DNA of 64,000 bases from Magnolia sinica. Taxonomy: Eukaryota; Streptophyta; Magnoliopsida; Magnoliales; Magnoliaceae. Made by a program: the position numbers and the translations under genes. A model generated the notes under the pieces. That model did no database searches and had not been told where the DNA came from. It was given only the letters and a program-made list of their open reading frames with translations. Positions 49,420-61,290 of the stretch are shown here, piece by piece. The stretch is taken from NCBI RefSeq assembly GCF_029962835.1, contig NC_080577.1, forward strand, positions 29,618,501 to 29,682,500. The letters run 5' to 3'. Position 1 is the first letter of the stretch; the number at the start of each line of letters is the position of its first letter.

Positions 49420-50174
49420 CTCGGTACTGAGTTAGATCAAGTCCGGGTCAAGCCTATTTCAAAACTGGATCGAGTCAAGTTAGCCCTAACTCGATCCGAC
49501 TCGACTCGATGCCTAGCTTTAGTTATCAGTATGTCCTATCAAGCCAAGCACACTAGCATGTTATCAGACATATCATGATATAATTGGCCCTAATTGGCAC
49601 ATCATACACAGAAAGTGGGAGCCAAATGACATGCCCCATTAGAAATATAGAGGTTTATGTGGTGAGGTCAATGTTAGACTAACATTAGCTCCTCATGTAG
49701 CCTGTATATAAAAATCTAGTAACTTGATGTAAGCGTGGATAAGATACATATGTGAAGGCGGGGTCCATTGGAAATGATTTGGATGGACACCCACATGTGC
49801 AACATGTGTGAAACTAGGCTATCAATCTATTGGGCACATGGCCCACTAATGATATCCCAAAACGATCATATTATCATTGACATCACTATAACTACTCTAA
49901 TAAGATGATCTGCACCGTTTGAACATTGCCAATGTAATCGACGATTATTAATCATTGATTAGTCGCTAGGATGTGATATTATGCTTGTGGCCCATCTGAG
50001 TCTTGGAATTTCATCATTTCAAGCAAAGTACATGCTTCAATGGATTTAATACAACCATAGTATCATACGTACACTAATTAGGGGTTTTAAAAATTGATTT
50101 AATAATTAATTTCAAACCCTCGCAAATACATTATGCATTTAAACTTAGGATTAATTCTAGGTGCCAAACATGGC

Positions 50175-50325
50175 AAAGGGATTCTAGAAATCTTGGACTC
50201 TAACTCCAAGAAAACACCAAATCCAAGGGATCCCAAATTCAAGGATTCCCAAGTCCATAGGATTCCAAATCCAAAAAATTTGGAGTCCATGGGATTCAAA
50301 AGTCCAGGAATTCCAAGTCCAATGG
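50175..50325. repeat. GGATTCCAAGTCC minisatellite (unit 2)
   Basis: Partner of 25010-25165. Confidence 0.8.
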
Positions 50326-50693
50326 GTTTCCATGCCACAGTTTCTTATGGTGTGGCTCACCTAAGAATTGGATTAGCCTGAACCTTAGGCCCATAGCTTA
50401 ACACGACCTGAAGAAAATGATGAATGGTGTGGATGGTGCAAAAACATCAAGATGGATCCCATGAGTGGGCCCCATGTGCTGTCAAATAAGGATAGCACTT
50501 CCTACCCACTTTTTCCTTCGATGCGTTCCGCTTGAGATTCGGATCGGCCTGATCTTTAGGCCCCTGGCCCAAAACGATCTGGCAAAACAAATGAGTGGAC
50601 TGGACAAGGCACAAACATCATGGCGGGCCCCACGAGTGGGCTCCACTACACGCCTCACAGTGGGTATCCTCCCGCCCCATAGGCGCTGAAGGG

Positions 50694-50696
<3 letters not shown>

Positions 50697-50777
<81 letters not shown>
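50697..50777. repeat. (TA)n microsatellite
   Basis: About 40 TA units. Confidence 0.95.
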
Positions 50778-50779
<2 letters not shown>

Positions 50780-53539
50780 GCTCACCTACACACTAGTTTG
50801 TACGTTATTATATGTGAACATGTCATGGGCACAAATTTTGAACGGTCAACATGATGTGATACCCCTTCAAACTCTATGGACCCAATTTTCACCCTAATCC
50901 AAAACTCTAGTTGCCATAACAAAGAGAAATGCAAATTAAGGGAGGAAACTGTTTCCTTTTGTCATGGCCCACCAAAGTTTTGTATCAGGCTAAAAGTTAG
51001 GATTGAGAGATTTCAAAGGGTGCCGCATCACGTTGACTGTTTAGATTTTATGCCCGTGACACGTGTGCAAAGGTGTGCACGGGTGCTCATGTAATAAGGT
51101 GTTCAGGTGAGCATTCCTCTATATTTTTTGATACACTATCAATGCAGGCCCCATAAGGATGATATACTCTATCCACCGCCTTGGCCAGCTTGAGTGGGGT
51201 CTAATGGGCCTTGATTTGGACTGGTTTGGACAAATCATGACCCCACTGTGGGCCTTGGAAGCTTTCAACAACAGAAACCCACTCCAGACTCGGATTTGCC
51301 TCATTTTTTGGCCCATGGCCTAAATTGATCTAGAGAAATAGGTGGACGGCGGGGATTTAACAAAAACATCAAGGTGTGGTCCACGAGTGGAGGACACCCC
51401 CTCCCCACGTTGCATGGCTAACGCGAGGGGGTGCTCCCAATCACACCGTCACATGTGGTGTGGTCCATCTGATGGTTGGATCAGCCTAATTTTTGGGCTC
51501 TATGGCTAACATGAGCCAGGAAACAGATGGACAGTGTGGATAAAGAATATACAACATGGTGAGTCCCACGAGTGGGAACCCACTCCCATTGCCCTCTCAT
51601 GCAAGTAGCACCAATGACGCTAGGCTCGCTAGCTCACTACTTCTCATGATGTGGCCCACTTAAGATTCGAATCGACTTCATTTTTGGGCTCAATGCCTAA
51701 AATGAGAAGGGAAATTGGATGGACGGTATGGATGGAACACATAAATCAAGGTGGGACCCATGAGTGGGCCCACTTCTCCAGGTGGCACTTGCTGCTGGGC
51801 AACAACATCCCAGGACACTGTTTGCATCCACCGGCAACACCATGCCTATCTCTCTTTCTCTTGCCTTTTAAAAGGGTGGTGGGGCCCACCTAGGGGAATC
51901 TACTCCATCCATCGGATTGGCCCGCTCATGGTGGGACAAGGAGCTTTAGGTCAACATGATTTGGAGGCGTTTCCACCATCCAAATCTATCTTATTTAAAC
52001 TATATGTTAAATGGAAAATAAACATCACGGTAGGCCACACAAGGTGGTCCACGCTGTGATAGCGTGTGGGGCACGCTCTCTAATAGACTGGCCCACTTGT
52101 GGGCCCTACAACATTATAACTTAAAAGAAAATGAGGAAAGAAATTAAAGGAAAGAAAAGTAATAGAGGAGATCAGGCCATCGGGGTGGACCCCCACCACT
52201 ATGGGGTCCACCGTACAATCCGTACATGATCGTGTTGGGTCCCACCCTTATGGGCCCACCAAAAATGGAATAACACAAAAAAGTGAGGGTTTTTATACTC
52301 CCATGCACTCCCAACAACAGATGAATTGGCTTGGATCGGCGATTGAACAGTCCACTAAGCTCATCTCCACCTTTAATCTCCTATAATTTCTTTTTTCTCT
52401 TAACCTATACATCTCTTCCTAATCTCTCTAATCTCTTTCTTTTCTCTCAAACAATCTCTCTAATCTTCCTTTCTTTTCTCTTTTTCTTAATCTCTCCCTA
52501 ATTCTCTTTAATCTCTTTCTTTCTGTTAATCTCTCTCTACTCTTGCTAGCAAAATGCAATAGAAATGAGAGAGGGTTAGAAGATTTGCGGTAGAATTTTT
52601 AGGATAGGGAGGGAATTCGAAGAAGATAGAGGAGTAAAATGGAGAGAGAAAGAATAAGAGAAGGATAGTTAAGCACGAGCAAGGGACGGGTTGCATGATG
52701 GGAGGTATGGGCTTGTTTGACTAATGGGGAGAGAGATATGAGTGATTGATAGTTTAATTGATGGATTAATTGATTGATTGATTGATTGATTGGACAACCT
52801 TAAGATTTGTGCAAGTGGGGGTATTGCGCGGCCCAACTTGGATTGTGTCAAAACTGCAACTTCTAATCTATAGGTCGCAATGGGGCGTGTTGTGCGGCGT
52901 TGAAATCGTAACGCCCATGCGGTCGCTATGGTACAAGTCTCGGAGTATTGTGCTACTAAAATAGGCTCGCGATCAAAGCTTGCCGATCTAGTCCACTGGG
53001 AACGTGTCGGCATCGAAAATGAAGCATATGGTTAGCCTCACAGGGTTACAGGTTTAACATGAATTAGACAAAACCTCGACACAGCCAAGAATCTTCTATA
53101 AAACTCTTATTAGGTGGGCCACATGTGATCACCGGTTTAGATCTGACCGTTGGATTATTCAGATCAAGCGATTTAGTGGACCCCACTATAGTTATGATCA
53201 TTGCAAATATGTATAGGGCGGGATGCTTGAACCGTGGTTTCTATACATAGTTATTAAGTCGGATATGAAAACCTATGGTGTGAAGACCCTAAAGGAGAAA
53301 AGTTTGATAAGTAAGCTTCTCTGGCCTCTTTCCTATAAATACATGTCTTGGTCCCCTCACCCACATATGAGAAAAAAAAACCTTAGTCCCATTGAAGGTT
53401 CTCCTAAAGGTGTAAGGTGCAGAAGACCAAGCGTCACTCGGCTACGACGCGACATTGGAAATGTCTTCCCAATCAGGTACACCTTTAAGATTGAAGCGTT
53501 GGATCTCCATTATTGATACATAGAAGATTCGTTAATTCT

Positions 53540-53860
53540 ACAATAAAGAAATAAAATCTTTAGGTACTCTGTAACCTCATGTGGGCACTATATTTTCTTT
53601 TTCTTTTAGACATGCCCACACCCCACACACTCACACACCCACCCACGCCACATTAGCAATTGATCCCTTGTCTCAGTGTTGAAACACAGCCTCTTTACCA
53701 CTGAGCCATGGAACCGGACCTATGTAGGCACTACATGTACACTCGACACACCCAAAACCTCAAAACTATCATAGATATATCCTCCGAGCCTCTCTCCACT
53801 TATTATTTTCTACTTAGAGGCTTGTTGTTGTGCGATTTATATAGAGCTGGACAGGCGGTC
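53540..53860. repeat. Single copy of the ~390-bp repeat (uninterrupted)
   Basis: Same family as 20634-21585. Around 53690-53715 it keeps 'accactgagccatggaacc' unbroken, the text that the copia element split at 13873/20634. Confidence 0.8.
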
Positions 53861-54594
53861 CTTGAAAGACTACCTGTAGACTACAGGCTCGTAAAAGATG
53901 TTGTACGCCTCCGGTAGTCAGAGATTCAAAAAGGGTGGCCTGTATGGGTACCTGCGTGGGCAGGTGTTCCTTTATCAATTTTTTCCTCTCTTTTTTCGTT
54001 AGCTATCGCGTATGGGGTTTTCAGGGTTTTCGGAGCCAGAATATACAGCCGAGATTTGCTCTTCACTGGATTTAGCGCAAGTTGATCGGATGGTCTGGCA
54101 AATGTGGCTTGATCTAAGTTGTGCGCGGCCGAGGTTTCCATGTATTCTGGACATTCGGCCAACATCTGATTCATCAAGCTGCAGGCCCACCAATCTGGTC
54201 CGTTAGTCATTTCCAAGTTGAGCCAATGATTTTTTCTATCTTATCTATTTGGATTTTTAAGGCCTTCGGAATCCGTTGAAAATGGTTTTATCGAAATGGT
54301 GTACATTTTGAGTCTCCGAAAGGATCAAAATGTTTTATTAGCATTGGATTGGACGGGCTCCTAATATGTCAATCTAGTCCGTTAGTTATTTCCATAACTG
54401 ATCAAAAGCTTATTTTACTCAACTCACATGGTTATTCAATTAGCTCTAAATATTTTAGACATGTTTTTATCAAAGCATGGCTAAAAGCCTAATGGTATTT
54501 TATTCTCATTTTGGGTGAGGTGTCTACATTCCTGCCACGCACCAGTGGCCCAAATCTCACCGCGCAGGACCTCCCCAAATCCACCCCCCCTCAT
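53861..54594. other. Intergenic, no gene seen
   Basis: Both strands have open frames of 60-96 codons across 53926-54216, but neither shows family motifs or splice context. Confidence 0.5.
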
Positions 54595-55035
54595 GATGCG
54601 GATTGTGGGGCCCACTGCATTGTTTGTGAGAAATCCAGCCTGTCCATTCTTTTTCGAGCTCATGCTACGACATGAGCCAAAATAAAAAACTAGGTAGTTT
54701 CAAAACTCAAATGGGCCACACGATAGGAAACAGTGGGGATTGAGCTTCCACCGTTGAACATTCACGGAGATCAGACTAATACTGTGTTTCAGTTTGTCCC
54801 AGTGGGAATGACCTTATCAACGGTTTCAGAGTCGGAAACCAGGAAGTAAGAATTTCTCTTCCCACTCTTTTCCTGTCACGTAACTCACTTTGAGTATGAT
54901 CTGCCTCATTTTTGAGCTCACGTTGTAAAGAGCTGAAAAAACGACCAGGTAGATTTCTCACAAACATCATAGGCAGCCCCACCTAGTTTTCAACCGCAGG
55001 AACTTCCTACCGTGGGGTGGCAGGCAATCCGCATC
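54595..55035. mobile_element. MITE with GATGCGGATTG ends
   Basis: Inverted ends GATGCGGATTG..CAATCCGCATC. Both arms continue with matching text ('tgtttgtgagaaatc', then a Y-C-TGGTCG/C-TGTCC region, then 'gagctcatgcta/gagctcacgttg'). It is non-coding and related to the GCGGATTA family at 9835-10335. No clean target duplication was seen. Confidence 0.6.
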
Positions 55036-55339
55036 CTCGATTCCTACTCTACACGTGCTTGTGTTAGATCTAGACCCTCATCACGTGGGCCACATGTGGT
55101 ACAAATGGACGGTTCAAACGTCCCATACTATGACTGGTTAATAGATGTAGCAATAGTCAGTCCCCGACTGCTTTGATTGTAGGACTTAAGAAGCAGACTA
55201 AAGCTAATCAGTTAGCTGTGCGGTCCACCAAATTAAGGGTCCGAGTCACTTTTGAGCACACAAATCTATTAGTCATCAGTATCATTTTATTCACTAGATT
55301 CGCGCCAGACTGGTTGCATCCGTCACACCAGGTTTATGT

Positions 55340-55375
<36 letters not shown>

Positions 55376-56840
55376 TGTGGATGTATGAGGCAATAAATGA
55401 GGCTGATCCAACGATCCAACACATCCAATTGGTCCATCGTGCAAATTCAATGAACAAAATCAGATGTTTAAGGTGGTCAGGCTACGCTCTGCCTGCAATG
55501 GCTGGATTGACGTATAGGATTTTTATGGCCCAATGCCCAGCACATAGCAGGTGGGCCAGTGGATCGTCCACACCACATCTTGTCCTAAATGGGCAACAGT
55601 TTATAAATCACAGAAAACAGACAAATCCTATTCCTAGTCATCTGTTGGTCATCAACCAGATTTGATTTCATGGTTACCATCCATTTGAAGGACACCCCCA
55701 CATGGTTCAGATCATCCCTTAAGTGAAAACTCAACTGCAAGCCATGCTAACGGCCAAAAACTCTCTCCTCGTGAAGCAAAACCTGTCGTGTGGCGCTGCG
55801 TGCCTTGTTATCGCATCAGATTCCTTCATCTGACACAACTGGACAACCTTAAATATTGGTGACCCATCGAATGGAAGGCTACTAAGGAACGTATTTGACC
55901 CTATAATCACCTCATTAGAATGATTACAAAGCCATCTGATTAAGGTCCCCCAAAATGGACCCTGAAGACTTTGCTCTTACCCTTAATTGAAGGGCTGTGA
56001 TCATCCAATCATGGTGATATTGGGACCATAACTATTCTTAGGTGGTCCCACCAATTGAGACAGGCATTGGTGACATAGGTGGAGCCCACCTAGGCTGCAC
56101 AGGAATTTTCACTGGAATGAGGAACTAAGCCAAAAATGATAATTATTAGTAACATGAAGCAGAATGCTATGACGTCGTCACTCATGTGAGTTCCACGCCA
56201 TTTCATCCTCATCGAATGCATGGCAAACATGCATGGTGATCAGGACTATTGATCGGGTGGGCACCATGTAGATAGGCTATATATGTATGAATAAAAATCA
56301 AAGTGATTTTAACTCCAACCAGTCATGAGTTTTTTGAGCCATCCCTTCTTTTTTTTTTTTTGCAGGCCACTAATGAATGATGACTATCACATTCACATAC
56401 CCTTTAGTTTAGCTTCTGTCGAGTTTCATACTCACTAACTAAACACCTGCAAACATGCATATGGCCCACAACCATGTGGATAGTCCTAGACCAATAATCC
56501 AACCAGTCAGTTGCAGGTTTTGCACCTTTGATGCGGACCATCTGTTTTAGCCAACTGTCCATTTTCCAGGCCACTAATTGGATGGCTACCAGATATAGCC
56601 CATCCACATGATGGTACACAAATAATGTCTTAATCACCAAACACAAGTGCCACAGATGCAGAATTGAGTTTTGACGGAGGCGTCACGGAACTCCATAAAC
56701 CGTGAGTCACAGTAGCACTGGTCTGATCGAAAAATGGATTAATGGGACCAAGTCAATAAAAGAACTTGTAATTGATAAGGGAGAAATGCTAGACTGGTAG
56801 ACAAGCAAAGAAATCAAACACTAGAGGGAGAAAGAGGAGC
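55036..56840. other. Region downstream of CNOT11, no further gene
   Basis: Contains a (TA)15 tract at 55342-55372 and scattered GGCCCAC repeats. The part nearest 56840 must hold the CNOT11 3' UTR and polyadenylation signal (minus strand), but I could not fix its end. Confidence 0.5.
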
Positions 56841-59800
56841 TCATTCCAAGGTTTTGAGGAGCCTGAATAACCCTGCTGCTTCTCTTATCCGTGAGAACTC
56901 GATACAGAAGGCCTGGACTTCAATGAACAGATCTTGAACTGCATAACCATAACCACTGACCAACATCAGTAACATGTATCTGCATGCAGACATACACTTC
57001 TTCACATACGTGCACATTTTCTGTCATGCATACATTTCTTCATAACCACCACACATGAGCAGCAGCTGGTCACATGCCCATTCATTAAAACCTACAGGAC
57101 CTCAGACATTGGTGCATCATGCATGCATGGATGGACAGGACTAATAACATATATGGTACACATGCAAACATTCATACAAGCATGAATAAATATGCAGGAA
57201 TTTCTTTTCTTTTGAGTGGCATAGGTAGGAACTTGTGTATTTAGGCACTTACCGTTGATTATCTTATTTCGGATGAGGCTCTGTAGGAAGACACATACAA
57301 GTCTTACGAGTCTATTTTGCATGTACTTATCCTGGAAAAGAACAGAGAAAGTGTTGCATCAGGGAAAAATGAATCTACACACCAGTTGCAGCTGAATGCT
57401 TAAGATGTTGAGTCTACTAGCAGATAAATGCAGATAGGAAAAGCAAACCAGTAGGGGGGAGGAAAGGGATTCCGGGAGGTTATATCAACATCACTAAAGA
57501 TATAAGCATGACATTACAAGAATGAGAAGTTGCAGTATATGCCAATGAGTTCCCGGTAGCAGTGGATCTTCATCAGATGATTGTTATTAAGCACGTAACA
57601 TTTTTGCACCTGTTATAAATTAACTGCTAGGTCAATTCCCAAATGAGATCCTTGGTGATTGTTGTTTGTGGATAATGTGATGTTGGTCAATGAGACTTGG
57701 GAGGGAAATTCTATATTGAAGGTTTGGACAAAGCCTCTACAGTCTAGAGGCCATAAAACCAATATAGTATTTGGATTTTGGAATGCAACTTTAGCGGTGT
57801 TAGTTGTTTTAGTTAACATCAATGGTCCAGAGAATCCTCAGAGCCATTTTTTCATTATGTTAGCATATTATTCAAAAGGATGGGGAATAGATAAGGATGT
57901 TTTGAATAGAGTTAAGAGCTGAGTGGATGAAATTGAGATGGGTCTCTAGAGTGTTGTGCAGTTGCCATACATTATCGTCATCCCATCAAAGACATGGTCA
58001 CCACACTTGTGAAATTTGCATGAAATTTTCACAAGCCATTCAACTAGCAAGAAATGGAGATGTACCTCTGGTGTTTTATGTGGCAGTTGTGTACCACTCA
58101 AACTGAAAGGGAAATTTTATAAAATAGCTATAGACCAGCCATGCTTTATGAGACAATATTGGCGAGTTAAGGAACAACACATTCTTAGGATGAGTGTAGC
58201 TGAAATGAGGATATTGAGATGGATGAGTGGCAAGATGAGGAATGATAGAATCGGAAATTAATGTGTTTGAGGGAATTTAGTAGTACCAATAGGTAAGAAT
58301 AAGATGAGGGAAAGCAGATTTAAGATAGTTTGGTCATATCCAACAAAGACCAAGAACTGTGCTGATTAGATACTTGGTACAGGTCGAAGGCTCTAAAGGG
58401 CAATGGGTAGGCCCAAAAAGGACATTGGGTGGAGGTGGGAAGAAAAGACTTCATGATCTATGGTCTAACTGAAGTTATGGTCCTTGATAGAGTGGAATGA
58501 TGAACAGGATTCATATAGTTGACCCCCAATAGTTGGGATAATGATGCAGGACAATTAACCACTTGCTCTAAAAGTTCGAACTGATAGAGCATGGTGAATC
58601 AATCCCTTTATCTCATAGCCCAAGCCCCATCCCATGGGGTTAGGACCACGACCGAACCCCCCTCGTGGGCCCCACTTCACGTGGGTTCCGCTTCACATGG
58701 GTGGAGCCCGCCTCACACGGGCCACCCACACCAAGTGTGCCCCTACATCCCATAGGCCACCCCACTCAAGCCCGGTGTGAAAATGTCCCTACATTAATCA
58801 CTAATGGATCTTAACCAAGGTGTATCAAATCAGTTACATAATGACCGATACGTAATGATAACGGTCGAGTCCATTACGTGACACGGGGGGTGTATCAGCT
58901 ATTACGAGGTAGTAATGGCTAGGGGTGTACATCGAGTCAAACCGAGTCGAGTTGGCCTCAGCTCGACTTGGCTCGGCCACTAGTCGACCTTAGCTCGAAC
59001 TCACCTCGGCTCGGTCCTCGAGCCTGACTAGCCAACTCAGCTCGGTTTGGTCAGCAACTCGGGCCAGCTTGGGCCGAGTTCGAGCCAAGTTCGCCATTGA
59101 GGCATTTTCACAAACACCTGGACTGCAACTTCAAAATCCCACTGTATGTAAAACAGAAGCAATGGTTTTACAAGTATTTATCAAACACCTTTTAAGCAAC
59201 ATAAAAACCCAGAAAAAAAGGGTATTTGTTTCATGTACATACCTTCCTTGCCATCGGCCACACTTCGTTGAGTCATTTCATCAAACACTTGGTGAGCAAC
59301 ATCAATAGCAAAGTAACCGAGTCACCGAACTGGTTCAATCCAAGTTCGATTCAAGCTGGATTCGATCCGAGTCGAGTCGAGCTGGGGCCAGCTCATTTTC
59401 AGGCTCAAAAAATCAGCTCGACTCGGCTCGAACTCAGCTTCGAACCGAGTTGAATTGAGCTTTCTAACCGAGCTAGCTCAGTTCGTGTACACCCCTAGTA
59501 ACGGCCGATACGGCCCGTAACCGTATCGGTAACAATGGGCAACGTTACGCCCACTGTTACCACAACGGTACACCTTGATCTTAGTCACAAACTTGCAGGT
59601 AATGAAGGAAATACAGTAAAAGACTCGGGATGTATAGAAGATTGGTTGAAAAACTTATCTATTTAACTATCACTCATTTGGACATATCTTCTGTTGTGAG
59701 TGTGGTAAGCCAATTTATGAGTTCTCTGATAGGACCTCACACTGATGCAATTATTTGGATTCTACGATACCTAAAGGAGCACTAAGTCAGGAGATTTTGT

Positions 59801-61290
59801 ATAAACAGAACAAGCATCATTAGATCATAGGGTACCCTAATGCAGGTCGGGCACATTCTTTAGCAAATAGACGATCTACTGCTGGTATTGTGCATTTGTG
59901 GGAGGAAATCTAATTATATGGAAGAACAAGAAGCAGGGTGTGGTGGCCCAATTAAGTGATGAAGAAGAATATAGAGTAATGGTTCATACCACCTATGAGT
60001 TGTGGATCAAGTTACTATTGCAATAAATAGGATTTACAATGAGTCTACTTATGTAGTTATTTTGTGATAATCATGCGGCATTCCACATCACGAACAATCT
60101 GGTCTATCATGAAAAAACTAAACACATCGAAGTCGATTGTCACTTCATATGTGAAAAGATCTCCAATGGTGAAATCTCTACACCATACATCAAATCGCAA
60201 GATCAACTTGCTGATGCGTTTGCCAAGGGTCTTTGTCACCATTAGCAACATGCACATCCTCCAAGCTTAAGTGTTAATGGATGTGGATGTGGGCCGTACA
60301 AATAATGGATATGGACGTGGGTTGTACTACTATACAACCCACCTAAAGCTCACTTAGATTTATTTATTTTTTTGATGCTTGCTTTTTTGTTAATTGTGAT
60401 TTGGGGATTCTTGTCTTTGCTTGCCATTATGAAAATTCATTAATATAAATGAGGGAGAGTGGAAGCATCAACCCTAATTTTGAGTCTCTCTCTTCTCCCA
60501 ACCTTCTCTTTTCTTCTCTTTCTTCTCTTCTTTTCTCTCTTTCTCTATACTTTTACAACTTTAAAATACAGTGTTTTAAAATTTTGCCCCAAGACCTCAC
60601 CTGTATATCTGTATTTCGAAATTCACCATGACTGAACTGATATACATGACCATAGACAAGTTAATAGTTGATTATCCATTAAATTCTTCTCTAGTGCTCT
60701 TAAATCTCAATCAATCAAAAACAAATAAGTTGATAAATAGGATGACTTTTCGGATGTAGGACCTTAATATTCTCACAAGATGATATGCAATTTGTGATGT
60801 ACATGTGCACAAACTCCGTCGGGAGGTCAACCGCAGTGGTGAGCCTGTTCACAACTTCCATTGAATGTAGACTCATTTCCATGTTCACAAGGACCGTGAA
60901 GTACCTGAAATCAGGAACACTGGACGTAAAAACACTGATAATGACTATATATTTCGGACAGTATCTATGCCAGTACCCTTGAAAGCAGGAAAACAAACAT
61001 ACTCTGCAATTTCAGCGGAATTCATCAACTTTATGAGAACTTCAACAGCAATGAGTGGGTTGTGTTCCACCAGTTCCTGGAAAAAGGATCATGCTCTATC
61101 AGAAAACAGAAAAACATTAAAAAATAATAATAATAATTTATTTTTATTTTTTAAAAAAAAAAAGAAGAAGGGAACAAGAACTAAATAACAGGAAAACAGT
61201 AATGATAAAATAACATACAGGTAATTTTCGTGGGGTCAGTCCACAATGATATACAATCTTTGGGTCCTTTTCAAGCTCCATCAAGACTTG
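56841..61290 (-). CDS. CNOT11: CCR4-NOT complex subunit 11 (CNOT11), C-terminal exons
   Basis: Five coding exons in phase: 61219-61290, 61003-61076, 60763-60904, 57253-57331 and 56841-56938 (TGA at 56841-56843). Together they give 154 residues, from [20 protein letters not shown] through [20 protein letters not shown] and [20 protein letters not shown] to [10 protein letters not shown]. This is the conserved C-terminal domain of CNOT11 (formerly C2orf29), which in animals binds CNOT10 and the N-terminal part of the CNOT1 scaffold of the cytoplasmic mRNA deadenylase. All introns have AG acceptors and GT donors; the donor after 60763 (GTCCTA) is weak. The exon frames join without stops, so this part looks functional. 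The N-terminal exons were not found left of 64000; the intron upstream of 61290 exceeds 2.7 kb. Confidence 0.93.
57640..58550 (+). mobile_element. LINE reverse-transcriptase remnant in a CNOT11 intron
   Basis: Plus-strand frames carry a plant non-LTR retrotransposon RT end. The catalytic region is decayed ([15 protein letters not shown], the usual two aspartates now D-N). Further on are [19 protein letters not shown] and [18 protein letters not shown]. The element is antisense to CNOT11, broken by stops and truncated at its 5' side, as is usual for LINEs. Confidence 0.8.
58812..59580. mobile_element. TIR element (CAAGGTGTA ends) hosting a nested element
   Basis: The left end has 'aaccaaggtgtatca' and the right end 'cggtacaccttgatc', an imperfect inverted pair. 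Inside are repeated words such as 'gtaacggccgatacgg'. It is interrupted at 58919-59498 by a second inverted-repeat element. Non-coding. Confidence 0.5.
58919..59498. mobile_element. Nested non-autonomous element, CTAGGGGTGTACA ends
   Basis: 580 bp with perfect 13 bp inverted ends (CTAGGGGTGTACA..TGTACACCCCTAG), flanked by taatgg and taacgg (one mismatch). The inner flanks are rich in GAGTCGAG and AGCTCGGCTCG words. No coding capacity. Confidence 0.7.
59620..60271 (+). pseudogene. Ty1/copia pol 3' remnant in a CNOT11 intron
   Basis: Broken frames hold copia pol text after RT ([20 protein letters not shown] near 59650) and RNase H text ([20 protein letters not shown] near 60065-60125, then DCHFICEKI and [11 protein letters not shown]). 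It runs antisense to CNOT11. Everything upstream of the RT end is missing. Confidence 0.8.
60272..60628 (+). repeat. Probable copia 3' LTR remnant
   Basis: The pol remnant runs directly into TGTTAATGGATGTGG, a plausible LTR start. It is followed by a short TATA-like 'taatataaatgag' (60440) and a CT-rich tract. With no second LTR present, the right boundary is a guess. Confidence 0.45.

Larger units (their letters stand above)
49420..53506. repeat. Segmental repeat unit 2, right part
   Basis: Follows 24265-26856 and then 39832-41236 without interruption. At 52074-52078 it carries a single CGCTC, the unoccupied target site of the gypsy element. It includes the minisatellite at 50175-50325, the TA tract at 50697-50777 and the same dispersed repeats as unit 1. 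Confidence 0.92.

Noticed and set aside
53926..54216. Possible small gene on either strand
   Set aside because: The 64- to 96-codon frames overlap each other on both strands, with no motif and no splice evidence.
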